A stretch of DNA of 64,000 nucleotides from Oscillospiraceae bacterium (GCA_900770285.1 CAAGJO010000004.1:9349-73348); one strand, 5' to 3'. Positions 53,606-62,925 are shown, numbered from the stretch's first letter. A program made the numbers and translations. Notes: generated from the sequence alone by a model not told the origin.

Positions 53606-54073
53606 ATGAAATCTGAAAGACAGCAAATGATTCTCAGAATTATATCTGAGGAAAATATTGATACGCAGGAAAATTTGCAGCAGGCATTGCAGAAAAGAGG
53701 TTTTTCCTGTACACAAGCCACAATTTCAAGAGATATAAAGGAGCTTGCACTCATAAAAACTATGAGCTCAACAGGAGACTATAAATATAGCATACCTTCA
53801 TTTAAGAAAAACAGCTTTGACAATAAAGAAGATATGATTTATACTATCATTTCCGATGCTGTCATTGAGATTGATTATGCTATAAATATGGTGTGTGTTA
53901 AGTGCAAGGTTGGTATGGCTCAGGCAGTGTGTGCAAAACTTGATACTACAAAAATTGATAATGCTGTCGGTACAATTGCAGGAGATGACACGATTTTTGT
54001 GCTTATGAAGACGGAACGTGACGCAGTAAGACTTGTAAAAGAACTAAGCGGAATTATTAAAAGCAGATCATAA
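53606..54073 (+). CDS. argR: Arginine repressor ArgR
   Basis: Arginine-responsive transcription regulator. 155 residues: N-terminal winged helix (RQQMILRIISEENIDTQENL, with TQATISRDIKEL carrying the recognition helix) and a C-terminal hexamerisation/arginine domain (GMAQAVCAKLD, GTIAGDDTIFVL with the conserved Asp pair). GGAGG ends nadK just before its ATG. The argR-recN pairing is typical for Bacillota; no arginine-biosynthesis genes are in the window. Confidence 0.95.
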   Translation: MKSERQQMILRIISEENIDTQENLQQALQKRGFSCTQATISRDIKELALIKTMSSTGDYKYSIPSFKKNSFDNKEDMIYTIISDAVIEIDYAINMVCVKCKVGMAQAVCAKLDTTKIDNAVGTIAGDDTIFVLMKTERDAVRLVKELSGIIKSRS

Positions 54074-54101
54074 ATTAATTTAACGGGGAAGTATTTTTGT
54101 T

Positions 54102-55769
54102 ATGCTTAAAGAACTTTATATTGAAAATCTTGCAGTTATCGAAAGGGCAAATATTCAATTTTCTGAGCATCTTAATGTTTTTACAGGTGAAACCGGTGCA
54201 GGAAAATCCATAATGATAAACGGAATAAACGCTATTCTTGGACAGCGAGTAACTAAGGATATTGTCCGTACTGGAACTGATAAGGCAGTGATATCAGCCG
54301 AATTTGTAAAGCTTGATAAAAATGTTATATCAAAGCTCGATGAACTTGGTATTAGCTGTGAGGACGGTTCATTATTTTTGGAAAGAGAAATTCGTTCAGA
54401 CGGCGGTAGTACAGCAAGGGTTAATTCTAAAAGTGTGAATGTTTCAGTACTGCGAGAGCTTGGAAACCTGCTTGTAAATATTCATGGACAGCATGATAAT
54501 CAGATTCTTATGTCGCCTGAAAAGCATTTGCAAATACTTGACGGCTATGCAGAGTCTGATGAACTTATTGCTGATTATCGCAAGTCTTTTAAGGAATTGC
54601 AGGCACTTGCAAGAACAATAAATAAAATGAAGATCGAAGCTAATCAGAAAGCTTTCCGTATTAATCAGCTTAAAGAAATAATTAATGAGATTGAGGCAGT
54701 AAATATTTCTGAGGACGAGGATAAACAAATTGAGCAGGAACTGGAAATTGCAAAAAATGCAGTCGTTCTATCTGAAACTATTTATGCTGCAATGACTTAT
54801 TTGCGTGGCACAGACGATGATGACGGAGCAACAGAACTGACAGACAGAGCAAAATCACAGTTAGATAACTATTCAGATGTATATGTAGCATTTGAACCTT
54901 TGTCTAAACGTCTTTCCGACGCACAGATTGAACTTAAAGATATTGCGGAAGAACTTTCATCTATGGCTGATAAACTTGACGCTGACCCCAGAAAGTATGA
55001 GTTTCTTTCTCAGCGTAATGATGATATAAACAGAATCAAGCGCAAATACGGTCCTGAGCTTAGTGATGTTTTTGCTGTTTTAGAAAAATCAAAAAGTGAG
55101 TTGGAACAGCTTGAAAACAGTGAAGAAAGTTTAGCAGAGCTAAAACAGCAGCAGTCGGAACTTCTTGCAGTAGTTTCAAAAAAAGCTAAAAAACTTTCAG
55201 AATACAGGGCAAAAGCAGGGGAGAGGTTTATAAGTCAGGTAACGGAAGAATTGGAATTTTTAAATATGCCTAATGTCAAGCTTGCTGTAGAGCAAAAAAC
55301 AGGTAAACTTACAGTGAACGGTATGGATAATATAGAATTTCTTATATCAGCAAATAAAGGCGAAGAACCTAAGCCTATAGCTAAAATTGCGTCAGGCGGT
55401 GAGCTTTCCAGAATTATGCTCGCGTTGAAAAATGTAATTGCAGATAAAGACAGCATAGATACTTTGATTTTTGATGAAATAGATACAGGCGTCAGCGGTA
55501 AGGCTGCACATAAAATCGGACTAAAGCTGAGACAGATTTCTGAAATCCGTCAGGTTATATGTGTAACTCATCTTTCTCAAATTGCTGTTATGGGTGATAA
55601 TCATCTTCTTATTGAAAAAAATGTGGAAGGTGACAGAACTGTCACAAAAGTCAAAAAGCTTAGCTTTGAAGAGCGGGTTTATGAAATTGCCAGAATTATG
55701 GGTGGCGATGATATCTCTCCTCTTATGTTAAAAAATGCAGAAGAAATACTTAAACTGCATATGGATTGA
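54102..55769 (+). CDS. recN: DNA repair protein RecN
   Basis: SMC-like ATPase acting early at double-strand breaks. 555 residues: Walker A GETGAGKS at 29-36, a central coiled coil of about 300 residues, the ABC signature SGGELSRIMLALK, and Walker B LIFDEIDTGVSG. It follows argR by 28 bp. Its last codons overlap the -35 box of the thyX promoter. Confidence 0.96.
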   Translation: MLKELYIENLAVIERANIQFSEHLNVFTGETGAGKSIMINGINAILGQRVTKDIVRTGTDKAVISAEFVKLDKNVISKLDELGISCEDGSLFLEREIRSDGGSTARVNSKSVNVSVLRELGNLLVNIHGQHDNQILMSPEKHLQILDGYAESDELIADYRKSFKELQALARTINKMKIEANQKAFRINQLKEIINEIEAVNISEDEDKQIEQELEIAKNAVVLSETIYAAMTYLRGTDDDDGATELTDRAKSQLDNYSDVYVAFEPLSKRLSDAQIELKDIAEELSSMADKLDADPRKYEFLSQRNDDINRIKRKYGPELSDVFAVLEKSKSELEQLENSEESLAELKQQQSELLAVVSKKAKKLSEYRAKAGERFISQVTEELEFLNMPNVKLAVEQKTGKLTVNGMDNIEFLISANKGEEPKPIAKIASGGELSRIMLALKNVIADKDSIDTLIFDEIDTGVSGKAAHKIGLKLRQISEIRQVICVTHLSQIAVMGDNHLLIEKNVEGDRTVTKVKKLSFEERVYEIARIMGGDDISPLMLKNAEEILKLHMD

Positions 55770-55794
55770 CGAAATATAAAAAAAATGTTATAAT
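55766..55794 (+). promoter_or_regulatory. Sigma-A type promoter of thyX
   Basis: TTGACG (55766-55771, spanning the recN stop), 17-bp spacer, TATAAT (55789-55794), 33 bp upstream of the thyX ATG. It would give thyX-tmk expression independent of the upstream run. Confidence 0.7.
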
Positions 55795-55826
55795 TTAAAA
55801 GATAGTATGTTTTAGTGGAGGTACAT

Positions 55827-56594
55827 ATGAAGGTCACATTGATTTCACATACGCCTGAGCCTGAAAAAGTTATAGCCGCAGCGGCTAAACTTTGTTATTC
55901 TAAAGCTGATATTGGTACATTGATGAATGATTTAACAGATGATAAGGTTGAGAGTTTTCTTGAAAGGCTTAATAGCATGGGACACGAAAGTCCTATTGAG
56001 CATGTCAGCTTTACTTTTGGAATAGAGGGTATATCCAGAGCCTGCTCACATCAGCTTGTAAGACATCGCTTGGCGTCATATTCCCAGAAAAGTCAGAGAT
56101 ATGTCTGCGAAGGCAGTTTTGAATATATTGTTCCTCCGGAGATTGAAAGAATACCTGAGGCAAAAGCAGAGTTTATTTCGCAGATGAAATCCATTGAGGA
56201 CGGATACAATAAACTTGCTGAACTTTTGATTGAAAAGCATACAAAAGAATTTATAGATTCGGGTATGGACGAAAAGACAGCAAGGTCAAAGGCAACGAAA
56301 AAGGCATATGAGGATGCCAGATTTGTACTTCCTAATGCTTGTGAAACAAAAATTGTTATGACTATGAATGCAAGAAGTCTTATGAATTTTTTTCGCTTAA
56401 GATGCTGTAATCGTGCACAGTGGGAGATAAAGGCTGTGGCTGATGAAATGCTGAAGCTTTGTTATAAAGCTGCACCTACGCTGTTTAAAAATGCAGGTCC
56501 TACCTGCGTATCGGCAGGAAAATGTACTGAGGGAAAAATGACCTGCGGAAAATTTGCAGAGGTTGCTGAATTTTATAAGAATCTCAAGGCATAG
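55827..56594 (+). CDS. thyX: FAD-dependent thymidylate synthase ThyX
   Basis: Makes dTMP from dUMP using FADH2 and methylene-THF without the DHFR cycle. 255 residues from ATG 55827 (GTGGAGG upstream; an in-frame GTG at 55815 lies within that site). The ThyX motif RHRxxxxxxxS is at 79-89 (RHRLASYSQKS). It has its own promoter and is followed 22 bp later by tmk, so synthesis and first phosphorylation of dTMP are paired. A folate gene (5-formyl-THF cyclo-ligase) lies two genes further on. Confidence 0.95.
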   Translation: MKVTLISHTPEPEKVIAAAAKLCYSKADIGTLMNDLTDDKVESFLERLNSMGHESPIEHVSFTFGIEGISRACSHQLVRHRLASYSQKSQRYVCEGSFEYIVPPEIERIPEAKAEFISQMKSIEDGYNKLAELLIEKHTKEFIDSGMDEKTARSKATKKAYEDARFVLPNACETKIVMTMNARSLMNFFRLRCCNRAQWEIKAVADEMLKLCYKAAPTLFKNAGPTCVSAGKCTEGKMTCGKFAEVAEFYKNLKA

Positions 56595-56616
56595 TAATGT
56601 ATTTGGAGAGTATTTT

Positions 56617-57288
56617 ATGGGTGATCATGGGAAAATAATAGTGCTTGAGGGTCTTGATGGCAGTGGAAAATCCACACAGTTTGAAAGATTAAAGAGCTAT
56701 TTGTCTAATATGAATAAAAGCTGTAAGGCGATAAGCTTTCCTGATTATGAACAGCCGTCTTCTGCTTTGGTCAGAATGTATCTTAACGGTGAATTTTCAA
56801 ATAACGCAGAGGATGTAAATGCCTATGCGGCATCAAGCTTTTATGCTGTAGACAGATATGCAAGCTATAAGAAATTCTGGGAAAATGATTATAATAACGG
56901 AAAGTTAATACTTGCGGCAAGGTATGTTACATCTAATTGTATTTATCAAATGGTAAAGCTTGATAAATCCAAATGGGATGAGTATATAAACTGGCTTGAG
57001 GATTATGAATATAATCGTCTTGGTCTTCCTGAACCTGATGCTGTCATATTTTTGGATATGCCCATAGAAATATCTCAGAAACTTATGACCAAAAGATATG
57101 ACGGCGATGAAACCAAAAAGGATATTCATGAGGCTAATATACGTTATTTGTATGCATGCAGAGAGGCGGCACTTTATACTGCACAAAAACAAGGTTGGCA
57201 GATAATATCATGCAGTGATGGTGATAATCCGCTTACTGTAGACGATATAAGCAATACAATTATAAATGAAATAAAGAATCTGATTTAA
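56617..57288 (+). CDS. tmk: Thymidylate kinase (divergent)
   Basis: Phosphorylates dTMP to dTDP. 223 residues with P-loop GLDGSGKST at 12-20. Beyond that it is a divergent Tmk: the usual DRYxxS block reads LAARYVTSNCIYQ, and the lid region KRYDGDETKKDIHE is short. Position next to thyX supports a thymidylate role, although a related deoxynucleoside kinase is possible. The start is ATG 56617 with TTGGAGAG six bases upstream; the open frame upstream overlaps thyX without a ribosome site. Confidence 0.85.
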   Translation: MGDHGKIIVLEGLDGSGKSTQFERLKSYLSNMNKSCKAISFPDYEQPSSALVRMYLNGEFSNNAEDVNAYAASSFYAVDRYASYKKFWENDYNNGKLILAARYVTSNCIYQMVKLDKSKWDEYINWLEDYEYNRLGLPEPDAVIFLDMPIEISQKLMTKRYDGDETKKDIHEANIRYLYACREAALYTAQKQGWQIISCSDGDNPLTVDDISNTIINEIKNLI

Positions 57289-57303
57289 GAAAGGACAATA
57301 ACA

Positions 57304-57843
57304 ATGGTTTATGTTTTTTTAGCTAACGGTTTTGAAGAAACAGAGGCTCTGGCACCGGTAGATGTTTTAAGACGCGGTGGTGTAGAGGTAAAAACAGTCG
57401 GTGTAGAAGGAGAATATGTAACAGGTTCTCATGGCATAATTGTAAAACCTGATATTACAATTAATGATGTACTGTTCACAGAAATAGATATGATAGTTCT
57501 TCCGGGAGGAATGCCCGGTACAATTAATCTGATGTCTGATGATAAGGTGAATAAGACTATCGATTATTGTACTCAAAATGATAAGTATGTTGCAGCTATA
57601 TGTGCAGCTCCAATGATTTTAGGGGAAAAAGGATTGCTTGACGGTAAGAACGCTATATGCTTTCCTGGATTTGAAGAGCATCTGAAAGGCGCAAAGCTTT
57701 CAGATGACAAAGTTATAGCAGACGGGAAGTTTATTACTGCAAAGGGTGCAGGTGTTGCAATTCCTTTTGGTTTAAAGCTTTTAGAAACTCTTACAAATGC
57801 TGAAAAATCCAAAGAAGTTGCAGAGGCAATGCAGTGCTTGTAA
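57304..57843 (+). CDS. DJ-1/PfpI family protein (YajL-like)
   Basis: A 179-residue flavodoxin-like protein of the DJ-1/ThiJ/PfpI superfamily. The conserved Cys sits in the nucleophile elbow AAICAAPMIL, with an upstream Glu (FEETEALAPVDVLRR) as in YajL. It is proposed in the literature to act in stress or glyoxal handling; function here cannot be fixed. AAAGGAC precedes the ATG, 15 bp after tmk. It overlaps the next gene by ten bases. Confidence 0.88.
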   Translation: MVYVFLANGFEETEALAPVDVLRRGGVEVKTVGVEGEYVTGSHGIIVKPDITINDVLFTEIDMIVLPGGMPGTINLMSDDKVNKTIDYCTQNDKYVAAICAAPMILGEKGLLDGKNAICFPGFEEHLKGAKLSDDKVIADGKFITAKGAGVAIPFGLKLLETLTNAEKSKEVAEAMQCL

Positions 57844-58406
57844 AAGATAAAAATGTTCTGCGTAAAGAGTATAAGTCTTTGAGAAACAATATGTCTTTGC
57901 ATGAACGCAGAACTGCCGATATTAATATATTTAAAAATGCTGTAAATCTTGAAGAAATAAAACAAGCAGAAGAAATTCTGACATATGTTTCATCTGATAT
58001 TGAGATTGATACATATTTGCTTGCTGATTATTGTTTTAATGCTCATAAGAAACTTTATGCTCCAAAATGTCTGCCAAATTCAAATGATATGATTTTTTAT
58101 AGAATCAATAGTTTTAGTGATTTGGAAAAAGGGGCTTTTGGTATATATGAGCCTAAAGAATATTGTAAAGAAATTGATAAACTTATGCGACCTGTATGTA
58201 TAGTTCCCGGATTGGCTTTTGATAAAAGGGGCTATCGCCTTGGTTTTGGAAAAGGCTTTTATGATAAGTTCCTGTCAGGTTTTAAGGGCATAAAAATTGG
58301 CTTATGCTATGATAATTGTATAACAAGTTGCTTACCAAATGATGTTCATGACATTGCCGTTGATTTTTTAGTAACAGAAAAAACGGCATTATCTATTAAA
58401 AAATAA
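57834..58406 (+). CDS. 5-formyltetrahydrofolate cyclo-ligase
   Basis: Recycles 5-formyl-THF to methenyl-THF in folate metabolism. 190 residues. The ATP-binding C-terminal block GYRLGFGKGFYDKFL is the family hallmark, with VPGLAFDKRG just before it. It begins at GTG 57834 with GAGG seven bases upstream, inside the end of the DJ-1 gene. With thyX and tmk nearby it would help supply folate cofactors, a functional link that is inference. Confidence 0.9.
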   Translation: MLVKDKNVLRKEYKSLRNNMSLHERRTADINIFKNAVNLEEIKQAEEILTYVSSDIEIDTYLLADYCFNAHKKLYAPKCLPNSNDMIFYRINSFSDLEKGAFGIYEPKEYCKEIDKLMRPVCIVPGLAFDKRGYRLGFGKGFYDKFLSGFKGIKIGLCYDNCITSCLPNDVHDIAVDFLVTEKTALSIKK

Positions 58407-58434
58407 TGAGAGAAATGAAAGGAGATGTAATTTA

Positions 58435-59772
58435 ATGAGTGAAAAGCTCATAGAAAAAGAAAGTAATAAAAAATACTCAACTGATAAAATTGATGATATT
58501 TCTTTTGAAAAGAATGAAGCTCTTGCCAAAGCTTTAGAGACTAATACAAAGAATAAGAATGACCTAGAATCATCTGATACTTTAAGTGCGCAGGAGGTTG
58601 TGGACAAACTTGATAAAGAGCTTAATAAGATTCAGAAGGCTAAGCCTGATGATGGTGAAGCGGAAATTGAATCTTCAATAAAATCTCATAAATCCAACAA
58701 AATCAAGAAAAAGAAAGGCGATCCAGGTTATAATAAATCCGTATTTGTTGGACTCTTTGTTGCCTTTGGTATAATTGCGGTTTCTTTTACACTTGCCCTT
58801 GGCGGATTGTCTCTTGGCAAAGAATATTTGGGAATTGATAAAGAGGAAAATGATGTAACATTTAATATACCACAAGGTGCATCAGGTGATGATGTAGCAG
58901 ATATTTTAGTAGAAAACGGTATTATTGAACATAAGCAGTTTTTCCGTTTGTTTTATAAGATGAAAAATCCTCAGATATATTCGGGAAATATTACGCTTCA
59001 GCCAAAATCAGGCTATTCAGAAATTATTAGTCAGCTTGTTATTATGCGAGAAACTAAAAAAACAGTTACAATTACATTCCCAGAGGGTACAACACTGTAC
59101 TCAGCGGCTAATACACTTGAGAAGAAAGGCGTATGCAAAGCGGATGATTTCCTGTTTGAATTTAATAAAAACCAAGGTTTTGAATTTGAAAATCTTATAG
59201 ACGGCAATGAAAATGCATTTTATGCAATGGAAGGTTATTGTTTCCCTGATCAATACGAATTCTATCAGGAAGATACCGGGTATAATATTGCAAAAATAAT
59301 TAAAGAGAATTTTCAAAAGAAATTTACCAGCAGTATGCTGAATACAATGAAGAAAAACAATCTTACATTGAACCAACTAATTACTTTAGCATCTATAGTT
59401 CAATGGGAATCAGAATCTGTTGAACAGATGCCTACTGTAGCTTCAGTATTTATCAACCGCTTGAATAATCCTGAAACGTTTCCGGCTTTGCAGTCTGATG
59501 CAACTTCAAATTATATAAAAAAAGTAATTGATAAGGCAGCAGATACAACAGCGGCAACTGAACATTATACTGAATCTTATGATACATATAATTATAAAGG
59601 CTTGCCGGCAGGTCCGATTTGCAACCCCGGTGTTGAGGCAATAAATGCTGTGCTGAATCCAAATAAAACTGATTACTATTACTTCTGTAATAACCTTAAA
59701 ACTAAGAAGACTTATTATGCTAAGACTCTTGAGGAGCATGAAAAGAACTTGGTTAAGGCAGGTTTAAAATAA
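58435..59772 (+). CDS. mltG: Endolytic transglycosylase MltG (YceG-like)
   Basis: Inner-membrane transglycosylase that cuts nascent glycan strands and sets their length. 445 residues: a charged cytoplasmic region of about 105 residues, one membrane helix (VGLFVAFGIIAVSFTLALGG), a LysM-like small domain (FNIPQGASGDDVADIL), and the YceG core with EGYCFPDQYEF, LASIVQWESE (conserved Glu at residue 325) and LQSDATSNYI. GAAAGGAG precedes the ATG. It is 28 bp after the cyclo-ligase and is followed by a hairpin. Confidence 0.93.
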   Translation: MSEKLIEKESNKKYSTDKIDDISFEKNEALAKALETNTKNKNDLESSDTLSAQEVVDKLDKELNKIQKAKPDDGEAEIESSIKSHKSNKIKKKKGDPGYNKSVFVGLFVAFGIIAVSFTLALGGLSLGKEYLGIDKEENDVTFNIPQGASGDDVADILVENGIIEHKQFFRLFYKMKNPQIYSGNITLQPKSGYSEIISQLVIMRETKKTVTITFPEGTTLYSAANTLEKKGVCKADDFLFEFNKNQGFEFENLIDGNENAFYAMEGYCFPDQYEFYQEDTGYNIAKIIKENFQKKFTSSMLNTMKKNNLTLNQLITLASIVQWESESVEQMPTVASVFINRLNNPETFPALQSDATSNYIKKVIDKAADTTAATEHYTESYDTYNYKGLPAGPICNPGVEAINAVLNPNKTDYYYFCNNLKTKKTYYAKTLEEHEKNLVKAGLK

Positions 59773-59778
59773 TCTATT

Positions 59779-59817
59779 AAAGTGAGGTGCGGGAATATCC
59801 GTGCTTCACTTTCCTTT
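59779..59817 (+). terminator. Probable intrinsic terminator after mltG
   Basis: A 14-bp stem with three wobble pairs (59779-59792 with 59799-59812) and a six-base loop, followed by CCTTTG. The T run is weak, so partial read-through to the next gene is likely. Confidence 0.5.
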
Positions 59818-59842
59818 GTATATTGATTGAGAGGTTTGTTAT

Positions 59843-61066
59843 ATGAGTGAAAATAATTTGTTGGAAATTCTTTCTCCTGCCGGAGATATGGAAAGGTTAA
59901 ATGCAGCCTTAGACTTTGGGGCAGATGCTGTTTATCTTGGTGGAAAAATGTTTGGAATGCGTGCATCATCACCCAACTTTGATGCTGAAGATTTAAAGAT
60001 TGCAGCTGATGAGGCTCACAGACGTGGAAAGCGAATATATCTTACTTGCAATACATTGCCGCACAATGATGAAATGGAGCATTTTGAACAATTCGTAAAA
60101 GAAGCTGTAGATGCAGGAATAGATGCTTTGATTGCCAATGATATAGGCGTTTTTTCATTAATAAAAAAATATGCACCCGATATGGAAATACATGTTTCAA
60201 CGCAGGCTGGCATTGTTAATTATGTAACAGCCCGTGAGTTTTATAATATGGGAGCAAAACGTGTAGTTCTTGCAAGAGAGCTTTCATTAGATGAAATAGC
60301 AGAGATAAGGGCCAGAACTCCAAAGGAGCTTGAAATAGAAGCATTTGTCCATGGAGCGATGTGTGTAAGCTTTTCAGGAAGATGTCTGCTTTCACAGTAT
60401 ATTGTCAATCGTGATGCAAACCGTGGCGAATGTGCACAGCCATGCCGTTGGGGATTTCATCTCATGGAAGAAAAGCGAACCAATGAATTTTATCCTGTTT
60501 TTGAAGATGAAAAGGGAACTTATATTCTTAACGCAAAGGATCTTTGCATGATTGACCATATTGATAAACTGGCAGCAGCAGGAGTAAACAGCTTTAAAAT
60601 TGAAGGCAGAGCGAAATCTGCCTATTATGTTTCTGTAGTCACAAACGCTTACAGAAAAGCAATGGATATTTACAAGGCAGACCCTGAGCATTTCGAATTG
60701 CCCCAGTGGATACATGACGAAGTATTCAAAGTAAGTCACAGAGCTTATTGCACAGGGTTTTTCTTCGGACATCCTAAGGACTGTCAGTACTATGAAAACA
60801 GCGGATACATTCGTAATTATGATGTCGTAGGTGTGGTAGAAGAATGCCGTGACGGAAGAATATATGCCCAGCAGAGAAACAAATTCAATCAGGGAGATGT
60901 GCTTGAAATACTTTCTCCGGATGATATGCCTGTTGAAGTTAAAGCAGAGCATATATATAACGAAGACGGCGAGGAAGTAGAGTCGGCAAATCATGCTATG
61001 ATGCATTTTTCCATGCCGTCAGATAAAATCTTTCCCAAAAATTCGATTATCAGAAAAGCATTGTAA
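59843..61066 (+). CDS. Peptidase U32 family protein (TrhP/RlhA-like)
   Basis: 407 residues with the U32 core: LEILSPAGDMERLNAALDFG, then EAFVHGAMCVSFSGRC, the signature NRGECAQPCRW, and FKIEGRAKSAYYV. The conserved cysteines fit an iron-sulfur-related RNA hydroxylation role known for RlhA and TrhP, so despite the peptidase name it may act on tRNA or rRNA. Bacillus has two such genes (yrrN, yrrO) near mltG, matching this placement. GAGAGG precedes the ATG. It is the last gene before the IS element. Confidence 0.9.
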   Translation: MSENNLLEILSPAGDMERLNAALDFGADAVYLGGKMFGMRASSPNFDAEDLKIAADEAHRRGKRIYLTCNTLPHNDEMEHFEQFVKEAVDAGIDALIANDIGVFSLIKKYAPDMEIHVSTQAGIVNYVTAREFYNMGAKRVVLARELSLDEIAEIRARTPKELEIEAFVHGAMCVSFSGRCLLSQYIVNRDANRGECAQPCRWGFHLMEEKRTNEFYPVFEDEKGTYILNAKDLCMIDHIDKLAAAGVNSFKIEGRAKSAYYVSVVTNAYRKAMDIYKADPEHFELPQWIHDEVFKVSHRAYCTGFFFGHPKDCQYYENSGYIRNYDVVGVVEECRDGRIYAQQRNKFNQGDVLEILSPDDMPVEVKAEHIYNEDGEEVESANHAMMHFSMPSDKIFPKNSIIRKAL

Positions 61067-61069
61067 TAT

Positions 61070-61105
61070 AAATACCCCTGAGTTCATTTGAATTCAGGGG
61101 TATTT
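61070..61105 (+). terminator. Probable terminator after the U32 gene
   Basis: A long inverted repeat (61070-61086 with 61089-61105, including a five-C/G core and one wobble) starts three bases after the stop. It has no strong T run beyond the stem's own ATTT. Confidence 0.55.
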
Positions 61106-61146
61106 GCGAATAATCAGATATTATTATTCTATTTGTTGTAATTTAT

Positions 61147-61160
61147 GTAACCGCCAACCA
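61147..61160 (+). repeat. Left terminal inverted repeat of the IS66 element
   Basis: GTAACCGCCAACCA, matched exactly in inverse orientation at 63879-63892. Confidence 0.85.
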
Positions 61161-61179
61161 AACCCAGCCTCCAAATAAA

Positions 61180-61209
61180 AATACCGAGGTCAGCTGAAAC
61201 CTCGGTATT
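61180..61209 (-). terminator. Terminator-like hairpin inside the IS66 left end
   Basis: An 11-bp perfect stem (61180-61190 with 61199-61209) with an eight-base loop, followed on the minus strand by TTTATTTGG. It lies between tnpC and the left inverted repeat and would stop transposase transcripts leaving the element. Confidence 0.65.
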
Positions 61210-61226
61210 GAATTTGTGTGTATCAT

Positions 61227-61297
61227 TTACTGTGCATAACTGTCATCTACTGTATAGAATAACCCCATCTTGTATAACACTTACTGTAGGTTACTGT
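61227..61297. repeat. Ten-bp-phased TACTGT iterons near the IS66 left end
   Basis: Five heptamers of form NWACTGT start at 61227, 61237, 61247, 61281 and 61291. The spacing is exactly ten bases within each group. The last copy lies at the 3' end of tnpC; the others are non-coding. No such copies are seen in the right end. Confidence 0.7.
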
Positions 61298-62925
61298 ATC
61301 TCATTGTACGATTGCCTGCAATATGTGGGCAGCGCTAAACTCCATGGCATGACAGAGGCGATCTGCTCATTTGTAGGTGAATTACCCCACTTTGGCAGAA
61401 CCGTCAGAAGATGCATAAGATATCCGTAAACATCAAGCTCATTTCTCTTGGCTGTTTCGATTATGCTCATAACAGACGCACTTGCATCGGCGCCCTTTTC
61501 GGTATCGGAAAACAAAAAATTCTTACGATTGATGACATAAGGTTTGACCGTTCTCTCGGCAAGATTGTTGGTCATTTCCACATCAGGGTTTTCAAGAAAC
61601 AGATACAGCTTGTCTTTCTGATTTTTGGCATAGGTGATCGCCGTGCCAAGGTTTGTTCCTTTGCCCGGATTCATGGTATTTATGATCTTGTAAGCCTTAT
61701 CCAGCAGCGGTTTGACCTTTTCCTGCCGCATTTTAAGTATCTGTACTTTTGTATATTCAGATTTCCTTGCCTCCCTTTCATAACATGCCGCCTGGTCAAT
61801 TAATGCAACGATCTTTGCAGAGGGACAAGTTGTATCCCCTTCGGGAATACAGTCCACAAATTTACGCCGGGCGTGTGCCCAGCATCCGGCGCTCTCATAA
61901 TCACCGCTGCCGTAGGACTGCATTCCATCTGTCTGCACAACACCGGTGTAATTTCCCAACAGCTCTTCTGCAGCGACCTTGCTGCGGCTGTCACGGTATG
62001 TATACAGCGCTATCTTTTTTGTCGCCGCCGCACCTGTGCAGACTACCCACATCTGTCCTTTTTTCTTAGTGGGTTTCCCGTCTTTTTTCAAAACTCTCGT
62101 TGGAGTTTCATCAGCATTAAGAACAGGCTCAAGATATGCAAGTTCCCAGAATCTTCTGATAACAGGTTTAAACCATTCAGCGCCCTTTATGACCCAGTTT
62201 GCAAGCGAAGTGCGGTTCAGATATATCCCCCTTAATTTCCAATACTGCTCCTGACGGTAAAGCGGCTCACCAAGCTGATACTTTCTCTGCATAATATCAG
62301 CCACCAGCGAAGGATCGGGCAGACCCTTTTCGATCACGGGTACAGGCGTTTTGTTTTCGGCTTTTACGATATTTGACTTGATTCCGTTTTTATCGCAGTT
62401 TACACATTTGTACACCTTGCGGTAGTATTCTATCTTGTAGATCTTTTCGGGAATGACCGCAAGACGTGTCGTAAGATATTCCTCTGTATATTCCTTTAAA
62501 GTATCTCCGCATACATTGCATATACGCTGACTTTCGGGCAAGTCAAAGCAGATCTTTTTAGTTTCAAGATCGCCTCTTATTTCTTTTCTTCCACGGTGCT
62601 TGCCGGTCTTATTTGACTTCCTCATAATCTTTTCTTCGGTAGGTTCGGGCAGAGTCAGATCCGACTGTTCCTCAGCTTCATTGAACATTCCCTCAAATGA
62701 AAGCTGGCCGTCGCAGAGATATTTGCCTTTCTCGCTTTTCTGACCAAACAGCATTTTATTTCGTTTGAGAACCAGCTCAGTCAGGTGCTCTATCCGGAGA
62801 TCTTTATCTTCAATGGTTTTATCTTTTTGCTCAATTAACTTTTTAAGTTCAGCTTTCTCGGATTCAAGTTCGGAGCATTTTTTAGCGGCTTCTTCGTATG
62901 CTTTTTTCAGTTCTTCATAAGTCAT
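61291..62925 (-). CDS. tnpC: IS66 family transposase TnpC
   Basis: The DDE transposase of the element. About 544 residues: N-terminal coiled coil (EEAAKKCSELESEKAELKK), zinc ribbon with CNVCGDT and CVNCDKN, and catalytic acids in NADETPTRV, VQTDGMQSYG and MTNNLAERTVKP. The start is ATG 62925 with GAGGAAAAG upstream; an in-frame TTG at 62946 is also possible. The frame is intact. A 152-bp gap separates it from tnpB, holding a small TGCTATA/TATAGCA inverted repeat and no gene. Confidence 0.95.
   Translation of the reverse strand: MTYEELKKAYEEAAKKCSELESEKAELKKLIEQKDKTIEDKDLRIEHLTELVLKRNKMLFGQKSEKGKYLCDGQLSFEGMFNEAEEQSDLTLPEPTEEKIMRKSNKTGKHRGRKEIRGDLETKKICFDLPESQRICNVCGDTLKEYTEEYLTTRLAVIPEKIYKIEYYRKVYKCVNCDKNGIKSNIVKAENKTPVPVIEKGLPDPSLVADIMQRKYQLGEPLYRQEQYWKLRGIYLNRTSLANWVIKGAEWFKPVIRRFWELAYLEPVLNADETPTRVLKKDGKPTKKKGQMWVVCTGAAATKKIALYTYRDSRSKVAAEELLGNYTGVVQTDGMQSYGSGDYESAGCWAHARRKFVDCIPEGDTTCPSAKIVALIDQAACYEREARKSEYTKVQILKMRQEKVKPLLDKAYKIINTMNPGKGTNLGTAITYAKNQKDKLYLFLENPDVEMTNNLAERTVKPYVINRKNFLFSDTEKGADASASVMSIIETAKRNELDVYGYLMHLLTVLPKWGNSPTNEQIASVMPWSLALPTYCRQSYNEIQ

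Noticed and set aside
60392..61006. 204-codon open frame on the minus strand
   Set aside because: Antisense shadow of the U32-family gene, whose protein is well conserved.
61411..62254. Several plus-strand open frames inside the IS66 element
   Set aside because: All are antisense to tnpC, which is intact and has recognised catalytic motifs.
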